Assembly: GCA_034433795.1 (NCBI GenBank)
Contig: DAOUAE010000008.1
Span: 62,001-126,000 of the forward strand
Direction: 5' to 3'
From: DAOUAE01 sp034433795
Lineage (GTDB): Bacteria; Chloroflexota; UBA6077; FW602-bin22; DAOUAE01
DNA length: 64,000 bases
This document shows, piece by piece, positions 44,690 to 53,074 of the stretch. The notes beneath the pieces were generated by a model. That model made no database searches. It worked only from the letters and a program-made list of their open reading frames with translations, and had not been told where the DNA came from. Made by a program: the position numbers and the translations under genes. Numbering within the stretch: the stretch's first letter is position 1; the number at the start of each line of letters is the position of its first letter.

Positions 44690-45541
44690 ATGCAGGCACC
44701 GGAGGCGCCGGCCGGCACGGTCCCCGACCTGGCCGCGCTGGCCGACCTGGCCCGACGGCTGCGCCGCGATATCATCGAGATGACCACGCGCGCCGGGTCG
44801 GGCCATCCCACCAGCTCGCTCTCGGCCATCGATGTGATGACCGTTCTGTACTTCGGCGGCTTCCTGCGCCACAACCCGCGCGACCCCCGCTGGCCCGACC
44901 GCGACCGTTTCATTTTGAGCAAGGGCCACGCCGCCCCGGCCCTCTACGCCGTCCTGGCCGCGGCCGGCTACTTTCCCCGCGAGTGGCTGTGGACCCTGCG
45001 CCAGATCGGCAGCCCCCTGGAAGGGCACCCGAACATGCGCCGGCTGCCGGGCGTCGAGGCCTCGACCGGCTCGCTGGGGCAGGGGCTCTCCATTGGACTG
45101 GGCCACGCCCTGGCGGCTCGCCTGGACGGGCGCGACTACCGCGTCTACGTGCTGCTGGGCGATGGGGAGTGTGACGAGGGGCAGGTCTGGGAGGCGGCCA
45201 TGGCCGCCCGGCATTACCGGGTCGGCAATCTGGTGGCCATCGTCGACCACAACAAAGCGCAGCAGAGCGGGCTCATCGCCACGGTTATGGACCATACCCC
45301 GCTGGCCGAGAAGTGGGCGGCCTTCGGCTGGCGCGTCCACGAGATCGACGGCCACGATCTGGCCGCCATCGCCAGCGCTCTGACCGCCGTCCGGGAGGAG
45401 CGCGAGCGGCCCAGCGCCATCATCGCCCACACCGTCAAGGGCAAGGGCGTCTCGTTCCTGGAGAAAGACTGGACCTTCCACGGCAAGGCCCTGACACCGG
45501 AGCAGGCCCGCCGGGCTCTGGAGGAACTCGGATGGAGCTGA
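44690..45541 (+). CDS. Transketolase, N-terminal (TPP-binding) subunit
   Basis: A 283-residue split transketolase half. GSGHPTSSLSAIDVMTVLY holds the phosphate-binding His, and SKGHAAPALYAVLA, GSLGQGLSIGLG, LLGDGECDEGQVWEAAMAA and VDHNKAQQSG are the TPP/Mg motifs. The ATG at 44690 follows GAAAGGAG. It must pair with the C-terminal subunit encoded next, which overlaps it by 10 bp. Split transketolases act in pentose phosphate metabolism, or in related sugar pathways such as apulose/ulosonic acid catabolism. Confidence 0.93.
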   Translation: MQAPEAPAGTVPDLAALADLARRLRRDIIEMTTRAGSGHPTSSLSAIDVMTVLYFGGFLRHNPRDPRWPDRDRFILSKGHAAPALYAVLAAAGYFPREWLWTLRQIGSPLEGHPNMRRLPGVEASTGSLGQGLSIGLGHALAARLDGRDYRVYVLLGDGECDEGQVWEAAMAARHYRVGNLVAIVDHNKAQQSGLIATVMDHTPLAEKWAAFGWRVHEIDGHDLAAIASALTAVREERERPSAIIAHTVKGKGVSFLEKDWTFHGKALTPEQARRALEELGWS

Positions 45542-46485
45542 CCAAACGCCGTGCCTTCCGCCTGGGCAAGGCCACGCGCGACGCCTTCGGCGAGGCCCTG
45601 GTCGCGCTGGGGCGCGACGAACGGATCGTGGTGGTCGACGGCGATGTGAACAACTCGACCCGGACCGACCTCTTCGCCCGGGCCTACCCGGAGCGGTTTT
45701 TCAACGTGGGGATCGCCGAGTCGAATCTGGTCAGCCTGGCCGGAGGCCTGGCCAGCTGTGGGAAGATCCCGGTGATCGCCAGCTTCGCCTGCTTTCTGCT
45801 CTGCAACGCCTTCGACCAGTTGCGCATGTCGGTGGCCTTTCCCCGCCTGAACGTCAAGGTGGTGGGCACCCATGCCGGGATCAGCATCGGCGAGGACGGT
45901 CCCTCGCAGATGGGCATCGAGGATATCGCTCTGGCTCTGGCGCTGCCGGGCTTTACGGTCCTGGTGCCGGCCGATGAGGTGGCCGCCCGGGCGGCCACGC
46001 AGGCGATGCTGGCGGTCGAGGGGCCGGTCTACCTGCGCCTGGGTCGGCCACGGGTGCCGATCGTCTATGAGGACGGCTGCGAATTCGTGATCGGCCGGGC
46101 CAACCTGCTGCGCCCGGGCCGCGATGTGACGCTGGCGGCCAACGGCCTGATGGTCGCCCTGGCGCTGGAGGCGGCCGAGATCCTGGCGGAGGAGGGGATC
46201 GACGCCCGGGTGCTGGATCTGGCCAGTGTGCGCCCTCTTGATATCGAGGCGCTGGTGGCCGCCGCCCGCGAGACCAGAGGGATCGTGGTGGCCGAGGAGC
46301 ACCTGAAGCACGGCGGCCTGGGCAGCGCGGTGGCCATGGCGCTGGCCGAGCGCGCGCCGGCGCCGCTGCGCTTCGTGGCCCTCGAGAACACCTACGCCGA
46401 GTCGGGCAAGCCCGAGGACCTCCTGGCCAAATACGGTCTGACGGCGGAGAATATCGCCGCCGCCGCCCGCGATCTCCTGCGCTGA
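45532..46485 (+). CDS. Transketolase, C-terminal subunit
   Basis: A 317-residue partner with the pyrimidine-binding domain and transketolase C-terminal domain. RERIVVVDGDVNNST-like opening, FFNVGIAESNLVSLAGGLASCG with the TPP-activating Glu, THAGISIGEDGPSQMGIEDIAL and PADEVAARAATQAML are clear. Translation is coupled to the N-terminal subunit by a 10-bp overlap. The product pair should use xylulose 5-phosphate, which the FGGY kinase at 15-17 kb may supply. Confidence 0.94.
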   Translation: MELTKRRAFRLGKATRDAFGEALVALGRDERIVVVDGDVNNSTRTDLFARAYPERFFNVGIAESNLVSLAGGLASCGKIPVIASFACFLLCNAFDQLRMSVAFPRLNVKVVGTHAGISIGEDGPSQMGIEDIALALALPGFTVLVPADEVAARAATQAMLAVEGPVYLRLGRPRVPIVYEDGCEFVIGRANLLRPGRDVTLAANGLMVALALEAAEILAEEGIDARVLDLASVRPLDIEALVAAARETRGIVVAEEHLKHGGLGSAVAMALAERAPAPLRFVALENTYAESGKPEDLLAKYGLTAENIAAAARDLLR

Positions 46486-46577
46486 CCCGGTCGCTCGCAC
46501 GGCGGCCACGGGTGCGGTATCATGGACTGACGAGCCGGCCCGGTGGACCGGGCTGTTGGGCGGGGACAGGCCGCGGG

Positions 46578-46823
46578 ATGCCAGACGAGCGCGGAAGACC
46601 GGCGGCGGGAAACGCTGACCGTCAGGCGCGCCTGCGGGCATTGGAGCAGCAGCGTGCCTTCCTGGAGGGCCGGCTCCGCCGTGGCGAGCGGGTCGTCGAG
46701 GAGGCGCGCGCCAGGGGCGATCCCCGCCTGCCCGAGTACGAAGCCCTCTGGTGCGCGCTCCTGGCCGATTACGAGCGTCTCTGTGACGAGATCGCCCGGC
46801 TGGCCGACGAGACCTCGCCGTAG
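46578..46823 (+). CDS. Small charged coiled-coil-like hypothetical protein
   Basis: About 81 residues, rich in Arg, Glu and Leu, with a predicted helix (RQARLRALEQQRAFLEGRLRRGERVVEEARARG) and no membrane segment. I do not recognise a family. Start could be ATG at 46578 (GGG upstream) or a GTG at 46512. It lies between the transketolase genes and a convergent PfkB kinase, 7 bp apart at the stops. Confidence 0.5.
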   Translation: MPDERGRPAAGNADRQARLRALEQQRAFLEGRLRRGERVVEEARARGDPRLPEYEALWCALLADYERLCDEIARLADETSP

Positions 46824-46830
46824 CGGACGG

Positions 46831-47838
46831 TTACCCCGGCAGCGAGCGGGCGACCGCCATCAGTTCGGCGGGCGTCACCACCGCGTTGCCCAGCCGGCGG
46901 ACCACCTGACCGGCGGCCAGGCTGGCCAGGTAGGCCCCGGCCAGCGGGGGCAGACCGGCGGCCAGCGCCAGGGTCAGCACGGCGATGACCGTGTCGCCGG
47001 CGCCGGTCACATCGTAGACCTCGGTCCGGTTGACGGCCGGGACGTGCCAGCACTCTTCGCCCCAGACCAGCGCCAGGCCCTCGGGCCCCCGGGTGATCAC
47101 CACCCCCTTGACGGTCAGACGGTCCCGGATCTCGCGCGCTGCCGCTGTGACCGCGACCTCGCTGGGCAGTTCTCGCCCCAGGTACTGCTCGGTCTCCGCC
47201 TGATTGGCCTTGAGAAGATCGTAGCCCCGAAAGGGGGCGAGGTTCCCCTGGGAGTCGACCGTGACAGGCCGGCCGGCCCGGTGGGCCAGGGCCCGGATCT
47301 CGGCCGCCAGGACGGGGTCGATGACCCCGCCGCGGTAGTCGGAGACCAGCACCGCCTCCACCGTGGGCAGGACCGCCGCCAGTCGGTCCAGAACCGCCTG
47401 GCGCAGGGCTGGGGTCAGCGGGCGGCGTTCGGGGTAGTCGATCCGGGCCACATGCTGGGGGAACCGCAGGCTGACCTCGGCCAGCAGCCGCGTCTTGCGG
47501 GTGGTCTGCCGGTCGGGGGTGGCGATGAGCCCGTCGTCGGCGATGCCCAGGTCGCGCAGACGCTGGCGCAGTTCGGCGGCGGTCGGGTCGCAGCCAACCA
47601 CGCTGAGGAGCACCGGCTCGCTCCCCAGGGCCCGGAGGTTGTGCGCCGGATTGGCGGCCGCCCCGGGGAGGGTCCAGCGCTCCTGGAACTCCAGGACGGG
47701 CACCGGGGCCTCGCGGCTCAGCCGGCGGGCCCGGCCGACGATGTATTCGTCAAGGCAGACGTCGCCGACGACGGCGACACGCCGGCCGGTCAGGCGCGGC
47801 ACCAGGGCGGCCAGCTCCTCGCCGCTCCCCGGGATCAC
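46831..47838 (-). CDS. PfkB family carbohydrate kinase (RfaE/HldE N-terminal-like)
   Basis: A 335-residue ribokinase-fold enzyme. VAVVGDVCLDEYIVG at the N-terminus, PGAAANPAHNLRALG, VLVSDYRGGV, and the C-terminal anion hole VYDVTGAGDTVIAVLTLALA with the catalytic Asp are present. Overall similarity is to D-glycero-D-manno-heptose 7-phosphate kinase (HldE N-domain). Here the cytidylyltransferase half is absent. A GT9 heptosyltransferase-like gene is at 40 kb, but the true substrate is uncertain. GTG at 47838 overlaps the preceding stop (GTGA). Confidence 0.88.
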   Translation of the reverse strand: MIPGSGEELAALVPRLTGRRVAVVGDVCLDEYIVGRARRLSREAPVPVLEFQERWTLPGAAANPAHNLRALGSEPVLLSVVGCDPTAAELRQRLRDLGIADDGLIATPDRQTTRKTRLLAEVSLRFPQHVARIDYPERRPLTPALRQAVLDRLAAVLPTVEAVLVSDYRGGVIDPVLAAEIRALAHRAGRPVTVDSQGNLAPFRGYDLLKANQAETEQYLGRELPSEVAVTAAAREIRDRLTVKGVVITRGPEGLALVWGEECWHVPAVNRTEVYDVTGAGDTVIAVLTLALAAGLPPLAGAYLASLAAGQVVRRLGNAVVTPAELMAVARSLPG

Positions 47839-49073
47839 GGCTGGCCCTCGCCGGCCTGACGGATGAGCGTCCAGGCGACCTCGTCGGCCCGGGCCAGGGC
47901 CGTGGCCACGGCGCATGCGCCCCGGATGGCCTGCTGGAGGAGCGGAGCCACCGCTTCCTCGACCGCCGGGTAGGCGGCGAACTTGGGGAAGGTCAGCATC
48001 TGGTCGCGCTGGATCTCGTCGAGCAGGGCCAGCCGGCGGGCCTCCAGCGAGTCCGGCGGCAGGGTGGCGCGCAGGGCCTGCATCACCGACTGGCGGGGGA
48101 CGATGGCCCCCCGTTCGGCCTCCAGGCGCTGGCTCTCCGGCGCGGTGAGGAAGCGCAGGAGGGCCAGGGCCCCCTCCAGGTCCTTGACCGAGGTGGGGAT
48201 GGCGAACGAGTGGCAGCCCGCATAGACCCGGCGCAGCCCGGCGGGCCCCACCGGATAGGGAGCGATGTCGTAGCGGCCGATGATCTGGGAGGTGGCCGGG
48301 TCGCGGTAGAGGCCGTAGTAGGCTGGCCAGTCGAGGACCAGGGCGGCCCGGCCGCTGCGGAAGAGGGCGCTGACCTCGTCGAAGTAGAGGCTCTCCAGGG
48401 GCTGCGGGGTGGTCTGCCAGGTCAGGTAGAGGTCGCGCAGGAGCCCCAGCGCCCAGTGGCCGGCGGCGGTGTCGAAGTGCGGCCGCAGCCCCTCGTCGAA
48501 AAGGACCCCTCCGGCCATGGCGTGGAGCTCGAAGAAGGTGCCGAAGAGGCCGGACTGCCGCCCGGGGAAGGCGTAGCCGAAGAGAGCAGGCGGACGGGCG
48601 AAAAAGCGGGCGACGTCGGCCAGGTCGAGCCAGGTCCGGGGCAGGCCGAGCGGGCGACCGAAGCGGCGGACGAAGGCCGCCTGTTCGTGGGGGTCAGCCA
48701 GCAGGTCACGGCGGACGAAAAGGAGCCGGCAGTCGACATTGCGCGGGACCTGGACCAGCCGGCCGTGGACCCGGGCCAGGTCCAGGATGGCCGGGGCGAA
48801 ATCGGCCAGGTCGGCCGGGTCGAGCAGGTCGTCCAGGGGGCGGAGGAAATGGGCCTGGGCCGGGGCGTATTTGGTGTGGGTTGAGATGAGGTCGTAAGGG
48901 CCGTGGCCGGTCCGGTAGGCCTCGGCCAGATGGGCGTTCAGCTCCGGGTGGGGGAGCCGGACGTGGACCCGTACGCTGTAGCCGGTCCGGGCGGTGAATT
49001 CAGCCAGGCGGGTGTAGAGGGCGTCGTACTGGGGGCCACCGATCAGAGCGACGTCAAGAGCGCGCGACGCCAT
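47835..49073 (-). CDS. ABC-type solute-binding protein homologue lacking a signal peptide
   Basis: About 412 residues resembling family 1 extracellular solute-binding proteins: DVALIGGPQYDALYTRLAEFTARTGYSV, HGRLVQVPRNVDCRLLFVRRDLL and LEGALALLRFLTAPESQRLEAERGAIVPRQS. Unlike the other binding proteins here it starts directly with the fold and has no lipobox, Tat motif or hydrophobic leader. Its start (ATG 49073) lies 20 bp inside queF, so no longer N-terminus is obvious. No permease genes are adjacent. It is co-oriented with and coupled to the PfkB kinase gene (GTGA). Function unknown: cytoplasmic sensor, or a protein with a lost signal. Confidence 0.8.
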   Translation of the reverse strand: MASRALDVALIGGPQYDALYTRLAEFTARTGYSVRVHVRLPHPELNAHLAEAYRTGHGPYDLISTHTKYAPAQAHFLRPLDDLLDPADLADFAPAILDLARVHGRLVQVPRNVDCRLLFVRRDLLADPHEQAAFVRRFGRPLGLPRTWLDLADVARFFARPPALFGYAFPGRQSGLFGTFFELHAMAGGVLFDEGLRPHFDTAAGHWALGLLRDLYLTWQTTPQPLESLYFDEVSALFRSGRAALVLDWPAYYGLYRDPATSQIIGRYDIAPYPVGPAGLRRVYAGCHSFAIPTSVKDLEGALALLRFLTAPESQRLEAERGAIVPRQSVMQALRATLPPDSLEARRLALLDEIQRDQMLTFPKFAAYPAVEEAVAPLLQQAIRGACAVATALARADEVAWTLIRQAGEGQP

Positions 49074-49476
49074 GGCTTTCCCCGCGGACCGCACCCGGTG
49101 AGCAGTAGCCGGGCTGGCTGTACTCGACCGTGATCACGGTCCGGATATTGCCACGGGGATTGAAGTCGCCCACCACCCGCAGCCAGCGGGGCTGGACGGT
49201 CTGGACCAGGTCGTCCCGGATGCGGTTGACGGCGGCCTCGTGGAAGAGGTACTCGCCCCGGTAGCGGTTGATGTAGAGTTTGAGCGACTTCAGCTCGACG
49301 ATCCAGCGGTCGGGGATGTAGGTGATGTGGATGGTGGCGAAGTCGGGGTAGCCGGAGCGGGGGCAGAGGCAGGTGAACTCCGGACAGGTGATGTCGATGA
49401 TGTAGTCGCGGTCCGGGTAGGGGTTGGGCAACGGCTCCAGCCGGGCCTGGGCGATCTGCTCCTCACCGTAGCGCAT
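49054..49476 (-). CDS. queF: NADPH-dependent 7-cyano-7-deazaguanine reductase (QueF)
   Basis: A 140-residue unimodular QueF (T-fold) that reduces preQ0 to preQ1 in queuosine synthesis. ITCPEFTCLCPRSGYPDFATI contains the active-site Cys that forms the thioimide. VELKSLKLYINRYRGEYLFHEAAVNRI is the NADPH-binding/QueF signature, and GDFNPRGNI is near the end. The last 20 bp overlap the binding-protein gene. No other que genes are in the window. Its promoter is 22 bp upstream. Confidence 0.95.
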   Translation of the reverse strand: MRYGEEQIAQARLEPLPNPYPDRDYIIDITCPEFTCLCPRSGYPDFATIHITYIPDRWIVELKSLKLYINRYRGEYLFHEAAVNRIRDDLVQTVQPRWLRVVGDFNPRGNIRTVITVEYSQPGYCSPGAVRGESHGVARS

Positions 49477-49497
49477 GGCTTTCCCCTTCGCCCTCTT

Positions 49498-49527
49498 ACC
49501 CTACGGCAGCCCGCGCGCGGCTGTCAA
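49498..49527 (-). promoter_or_regulatory. Predicted promoter of queF
   Basis: Minus-strand TTGACA (49522-49527), 18 bp, TAGGGT (49498-49503); the message would start about 15 nt before the ATG. No preQ1 riboswitch fits in so short a leader. Confidence 0.6.
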
Positions 49528-49534
49528 GGGCTTC

Positions 49535-49543
49535 TGATATAAT
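49535..49543 (+). promoter_or_regulatory. Extended -10 promoter of fabF
   Basis: TGA followed by TATAAT (49538-49543) forms a TGn-TATAAT extended -10 about 37 bp before the fabF ATG. It sits 8 bp outside the divergent queF -35, so the two promoters may interfere. Confidence 0.6.
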
Positions 49544-49579
49544 CCTCGGGTCGGACATACTCGCCAGGGGGAGAGGCCG

Positions 49580-50848
49580 ATGGAACGGGTGGTGGTCACC
49601 GGCCTGGGCGTGGTCTCGCCGGTGGGGACGGGTGTCGAGCGCTTCTGGGCGGCGCTGCGTCAGGGCGTCTCGGGCGTCCGGCCCATCTCGCTCTTCGACG
49701 CCCGCGATCTGCCGAGCCGGATCGCCGGCGAGGTGGTTGATTTCTGTCCGGAGGACTTCCTGCCGCGCAAAGAGGCCCGCCGGCTCGACCGGGCCACCCA
49801 GTTCGCCGTGGCCGCCGCCCGGATGGCCCTCCGGGACGCCGCCCTCGACCCCGCCGCCTTCGGTCCCGAGGACATCGGGGTCGTCTTCGGTCTGGGTGTG
49901 GGCCAGATGGGGACCTTCGAGGCCGAGCACGGGGTTCTGCTCCGCGAGGGACCACGCCGGGTGAGCCCCTTTTTCATCGCCAACGTCATCCCCAATATGC
50001 CGGCCTGCCAGATCGCCATCCAGTGTGGACTCCAGGGGCCGGTCGTGCCCCTCACCAGCGCCTGCTCGACCGGGACCGACTGCATCGGCCAGGGGGCCGA
50101 ACTCATCCGCCGTGGGCTGGCCCGGGCGGTGGTCGCCGGCGGGACCGAGGCCCCGATCACCCCCCTCACCGTGGCCGGGTTCGCCAACGCCCGGGCTCTC
50201 TCGCGCCGCAACGATTGCCCGGCCGAGGCCAGTTGCCCGTTCGACCGGCGGCGCGACGGGTTTGTCATCGGCGAGGGAGCCGGGGCGGTGGTCCTGGAGG
50301 CCCTCTCCACGGCCCGAGCCCGTGGGGCCCGCATCTACGCCGAGGTCCTGGGCTACGGCACGACCTGCGACGCCTTTCATATCACCGCCCCGCCGGGGGA
50401 CGGCGGGGGCCTGGTCCGGGCGATGCGCCTGGCCCTCCGGCAGGCCGGGCTTCCCCCGGAGGCCATCGACTACCTCAACGCCCACGGCACCGCGACGCCG
50501 CTCAACGATAAAATCGAGACCCGCGCCATCAAGACGGTCTTCGGCGACCACGCCCGCCGGCTGCCGATCAGTTCGACCAAGTCGATGACCGGACATCTTC
50601 TGGGAGCGGCCGGGGCGGTCGAGTTTGTCGCCACCGTCCTCTCGCTCCGCGACGGCTTCGTTCACCCCACCATCAACCTGCACGAGCCGGACCCCGAGTG
50701 CGACCTGGACTACGTCCCCCTGGTCGGCCGGCCCGCTCCGCTTCGGGTGGCCATGACCAACTCGCTGGCCTTCGGTGGGCAGAACGCCAGCCTGGTGGTG
50801 GCCCGCTGGGACGGTTCAGAAGATCCAGGGCGGCAGGATGGCCGGTGA
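49580..50848 (+). CDS. fabF: Beta-ketoacyl-ACP synthase II
   Basis: A 422-residue condensing enzyme of fatty-acid elongation. Catalytic Cys lies in TSACSTGTDCIGQG, the two His in YLNAHGTATPLND and STKSMTGHLLGAAGAVE, and the N-terminal MERVVVTGLGVVSPVG is standard. It stands alone, without acpP, fabD or fabG, so it could also serve a specialised lipid. It overlaps the convergent TPP-enzyme gene by 33 bp at the 3' end. Confidence 0.94.
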   Translation: MERVVVTGLGVVSPVGTGVERFWAALRQGVSGVRPISLFDARDLPSRIAGEVVDFCPEDFLPRKEARRLDRATQFAVAAARMALRDAALDPAAFGPEDIGVVFGLGVGQMGTFEAEHGVLLREGPRRVSPFFIANVIPNMPACQIAIQCGLQGPVVPLTSACSTGTDCIGQGAELIRRGLARAVVAGGTEAPITPLTVAGFANARALSRRNDCPAEASCPFDRRRDGFVIGEGAGAVVLEALSTARARGARIYAEVLGYGTTCDAFHITAPPGDGGGLVRAMRLALRQAGLPPEAIDYLNAHGTATPLNDKIETRAIKTVFGDHARRLPISSTKSMTGHLLGAAGAVEFVATVLSLRDGFVHPTINLHEPDPECDLDYVPLVGRPAPLRVAMTNSLAFGGQNASLVVARWDGSEDPGRQDGR

Positions 50849-52429
50849 GGGGGCTTCGATGACGGTGGGACCGGGGAGGGTCAGCGCCTCGGCCACCGCC
50901 TCAGGCACCTCGGCCAGGCTGGCCACGCGCAGCCCACGGGCGCCGAAGGCCTGAGCCAGCCGGACGAAGTCGGGGCTGACCAGGTCGCAGCCGATCGTCC
51001 GCCCGCCGTAGTGATAGACCTGATCCTGCTTGACGGCGCCATAGGCGTGGTCGTTGAAGACCACGGCCACCACGTCGACCTGCCAGGCCACCGCGGTGGC
51101 CAGTTCCTGACCGGTGTAGAGGAACCCCCCATCACCGGCCAGGGCCACCACCGGTCTCTCCGGCCGGGCGATCTTAGCACCGATGGCGGCCGGCAGGGCG
51201 AAGCCCAGGGTGCCGAAGCCGGTGGGGTAGTGGAAGGTGCGCGGCTGGGTGACCGGGAAGGCGGCGTGAGCCCAGTAGCAGACGGCGGTCAGGTCGTTGC
51301 AGAGAACGGTCTCCGGCGGCAGCACCGCGCGCAGCCTCTCAAAGAAAGCCAGAATCTCGCCGGCCCGCTCCATCAGCACCTGCCGGCGGGCGGCGCGCTG
51401 GGCCGCCAGATCGCACCACGGGGCCGAACGCGCCGGCTGATCGGCCAGAGCCGCGTTCAGCGCCTGGAGCGCCAGGCGGGCGTCGGCCACGATCCCAAGG
51501 CGGGTCGGATAGTGCCGACCGATAACGGTCGGGTCGATGTCGATGTGAATCAGATTGGCCGGGAGCGGCAGCCGCCAGTGGTCGGTGGGCAGGGGACCGA
51601 AGCGGGTGCCGACGGCCAGGACCAGGTCGGCCTGGGCCAGGAGGGCGCGGGCCGGATGGTGGGCGCCCCAACCACTGCCCAGGACGAGGGGATGATCTTC
51701 GGGGACCGCGCCCTTGCCCTGGGGACTGCAGACGACGGGCGCCTGTCGGTGCTCGGCCAGGCGCAGGGCCGCCTGGCCCGCCCCGGCCCGGATGACCCCG
51801 CCGCCCAGATAGAGAAGCGGCTGGCGGCTTTCGCCCAGGAGAGCGGCGGCGGCGGCGATGGCCTCCGGATCCGGTGGGGTCTCGGCGACGGGCAGAGGGT
51901 GACCGGCGACATCGCCCGCCGGCCGGGTCAGCAGGTCAAGGGGGATCTCGATGAACGCCGGGCGGGGGCGGCGGCTGCGCAGGTGCTGAAAGGCGGCGTG
52001 GAGGCCGAAAGGAATGGCCGTGGCGCTAGGAGCCCGCCAGGCGAAGCCGGTTACCGCTCCCACCACGTCGAGCGAGCGGCGCAGTTCGTGAAAGCCCTCG
52101 TATTCCCGCTCGAGCTGGTCGGTGGGGACCTGGGTGGCGATGAGGAGGACCGGCGAGGAGTCGGAGTAGGCCTGACCGAGGGCGGTCAGGGTGTTGGTGA
52201 CGCCGGGGCCGGTCACCGTGAGGCAGACGCCGATCTCGCCGGTGGCCCGGGCGTAGCCATCGGCCATGAAGGCGGCTCCCTGTTCGTGGCGGGTGGTGAC
52301 GACCCGCATGGCCGGCTCGTCGTGCAGGGCGTCGTAGAGCGGCAGGTTGTGGGTCCCGGGGATGCCGAAAACGACGCTGACCCCTTCGGCCCGCAGGGCC
52401 CGGACCAGCGCCTGCGCTCCGGTGAGCAT
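50816..52429 (-). CDS. Thiamine pyrophosphate-dependent enzyme (acetolactate synthase-like, second copy)
   Basis: A 537-residue member of the acetohydroxyacid synthase/benzoylformate decarboxylase group. The activating Glu is in TTRHEQGAAFMADGYAR, GPGVTNTLTALGQAY follows, and the TPP/Mg site is ALAGDGGFLYTGQELATAVAWQVDVVAVVFND. It is the same length as, but clearly divergent from, the enzyme at 30-32 kb. GGAGGG precedes the ATG at 52429. No small regulatory subunit gene is adjacent, so anabolic IlvB is not supported. Confidence 0.86.
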   Translation of the reverse strand: MLTGAQALVRALRAEGVSVVFGIPGTHNLPLYDALHDEPAMRVVTTRHEQGAAFMADGYARATGEIGVCLTVTGPGVTNTLTALGQAYSDSSPVLLIATQVPTDQLEREYEGFHELRRSLDVVGAVTGFAWRAPSATAIPFGLHAAFQHLRSRRPRPAFIEIPLDLLTRPAGDVAGHPLPVAETPPDPEAIAAAAALLGESRQPLLYLGGGVIRAGAGQAALRLAEHRQAPVVCSPQGKGAVPEDHPLVLGSGWGAHHPARALLAQADLVLAVGTRFGPLPTDHWRLPLPANLIHIDIDPTVIGRHYPTRLGIVADARLALQALNAALADQPARSAPWCDLAAQRAARRQVLMERAGEILAFFERLRAVLPPETVLCNDLTAVCYWAHAAFPVTQPRTFHYPTGFGTLGFALPAAIGAKIARPERPVVALAGDGGFLYTGQELATAVAWQVDVVAVVFNDHAYGAVKQDQVYHYGGRTIGCDLVSPDFVRLAQAFGARGLRVASLAEVPEAVAEALTLPGPTVIEAPSPAILPPWIF

Positions 52430-52534
52430 GGTCCCTCCTCGCGCCACGGTGCTCTCCCCATCATTCTACACCCGGCCGCCGACGGCCGGGGTGGAAGAGG
52501 TCCTGTCGGCCGTGGCGGGGGGTGCGGGGGCATG

Positions 52535-52563
52535 TTGCCGGCGTGGCGCGAAAGCGGTAGAAT
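52535..52563 (+). promoter_or_regulatory. Predicted sigma-70 promoter of the bS22-like gene
   Basis: TTGCCG (52535-52540), 17 bp, TAGAAT (52558-52563), 55 bp before the ATG at 52618. Confidence 0.6.
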
Positions 52564-52617
52564 ACACTGGTGTGGAGCGTCGGCCGAGTCTGAAAGGAGT
52601 AGGAGGAACGTCCCTGC

Positions 52618-52716
52618 ATGGGTTCGGTGCTCAAGTGGCGGCGTAAGAAGATGAACAAGCACAAGTATCGCAAGCGCCGGAAGCGCGAGCGCTGGCAGCG
52701 TCGACACGGGAAGTAA
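52618..52716 (+). CDS. bS22/mS38-like small ribosomal protein (AURKAIP1/COX24 domain)
   Basis: A 32-residue, extremely basic protein that begins MGSVLKWRRKKMNKHKYRKR and ends RRHGK; 19 of 32 residues are Arg, Lys or His. It matches the AURKAIP1/COX24 domain and the 33-residue bS22 found on mycobacterial 30S ribosomes, which is related to mitochondrial mS38. In those ribosomes it sits near the decoding centre and binds rRNA. AGGAGG is at 52601-52606, 11 bp from the ATG. A promoter of its own and a terminator after the next gene frame a two-gene unit. Confidence 0.85.
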   Translation: MGSVLKWRRKKMNKHKYRKRRKRERWQRRHGK

Positions 52717-52722
52717 CGGCAG

Positions 52723-52929
52723 ATGGGGTGGGCTGTGACCCTGCGCGAGAAGCTGCTCTTCGCTCTCTTTATGCCCCTGGCGCTCATCGTCTGTATCGCC
52801 TTCACCGTCTCGGCCATCGGTTCGTTCTTCCTGGCGCTGGAGAGCACGGGCGCCATCATCGCCGGTCTGATCCTGGTGGTGAGCGGGGCGATCGCGGCGG
52901 TCCTTCTGGCTGGCCGTCGGTTCGACTGA
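52723..52929 (+). CDS. Small two-helix membrane protein
   Basis: A 68-residue protein with two hydrophobic segments (LLFALFMPLALIVCIAFTVSAIGSFFLAL and AIIAGLILVVSGAIAAVLLAG) and a charged C-terminus GRRFD. I do not recognise a family. GTG at 52735 is an alternative start. It begins 6 bp after the bS22-like gene and shares its transcript. Confidence 0.65.
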   Translation: MGWAVTLREKLLFALFMPLALIVCIAFTVSAIGSFFLALESTGAIIAGLILVVSGAIAAVLLAGRRFD

Positions 52930-52956
52930 CGGCGCCGAGCGTGGACGGCTGGTTCC

Positions 52957-52989
52957 AGGCCCTCGCCTCACCGAGGGCCTTTTCTTTTG
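52957..52989 (+). terminator. Intrinsic terminator after the bS22-like unit
   Basis: Stem AGGCCCTCG (52957-52965) pairs perfectly with CGAGGGCCT (52972-52980) around a 6-nt loop. The T-rich run TTTCTTTT follows directly. It ends the two-gene unit just before the iol promoter. Confidence 0.9.
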
Positions 52990-52995
52990 GGCGCG

Positions 52996-53024
52996 TTGAC
53001 AGCGGCGGCGGTCTGGCGTATGAT
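52996..53024 (+). promoter_or_regulatory. Near-consensus sigma-70 promoter of the iol operon
   Basis: TTGACA (52996-53001), 17 bp, TATGAT (53019-53024), about 50 bp before iolD. No iolR or LacI-type regulator gene is in the window, and no obvious operator palindrome overlaps the promoter. Confidence 0.75.
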
Positions 53025-53074
53025 GGCCTGGCCTGCCTGGAGCGCGGGCCAAGTCTTGCGGCGAGGAGGGCGCC

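Noticed and set aside
44690..46485. 1-deoxyxylulose-5-phosphate synthase or pyruvate dehydrogenase subunits
   Set aside because: Motif order and the split into 283- and 317-residue halves fit transketolase subunits better; lipoyl or DXS-specific features are absent.
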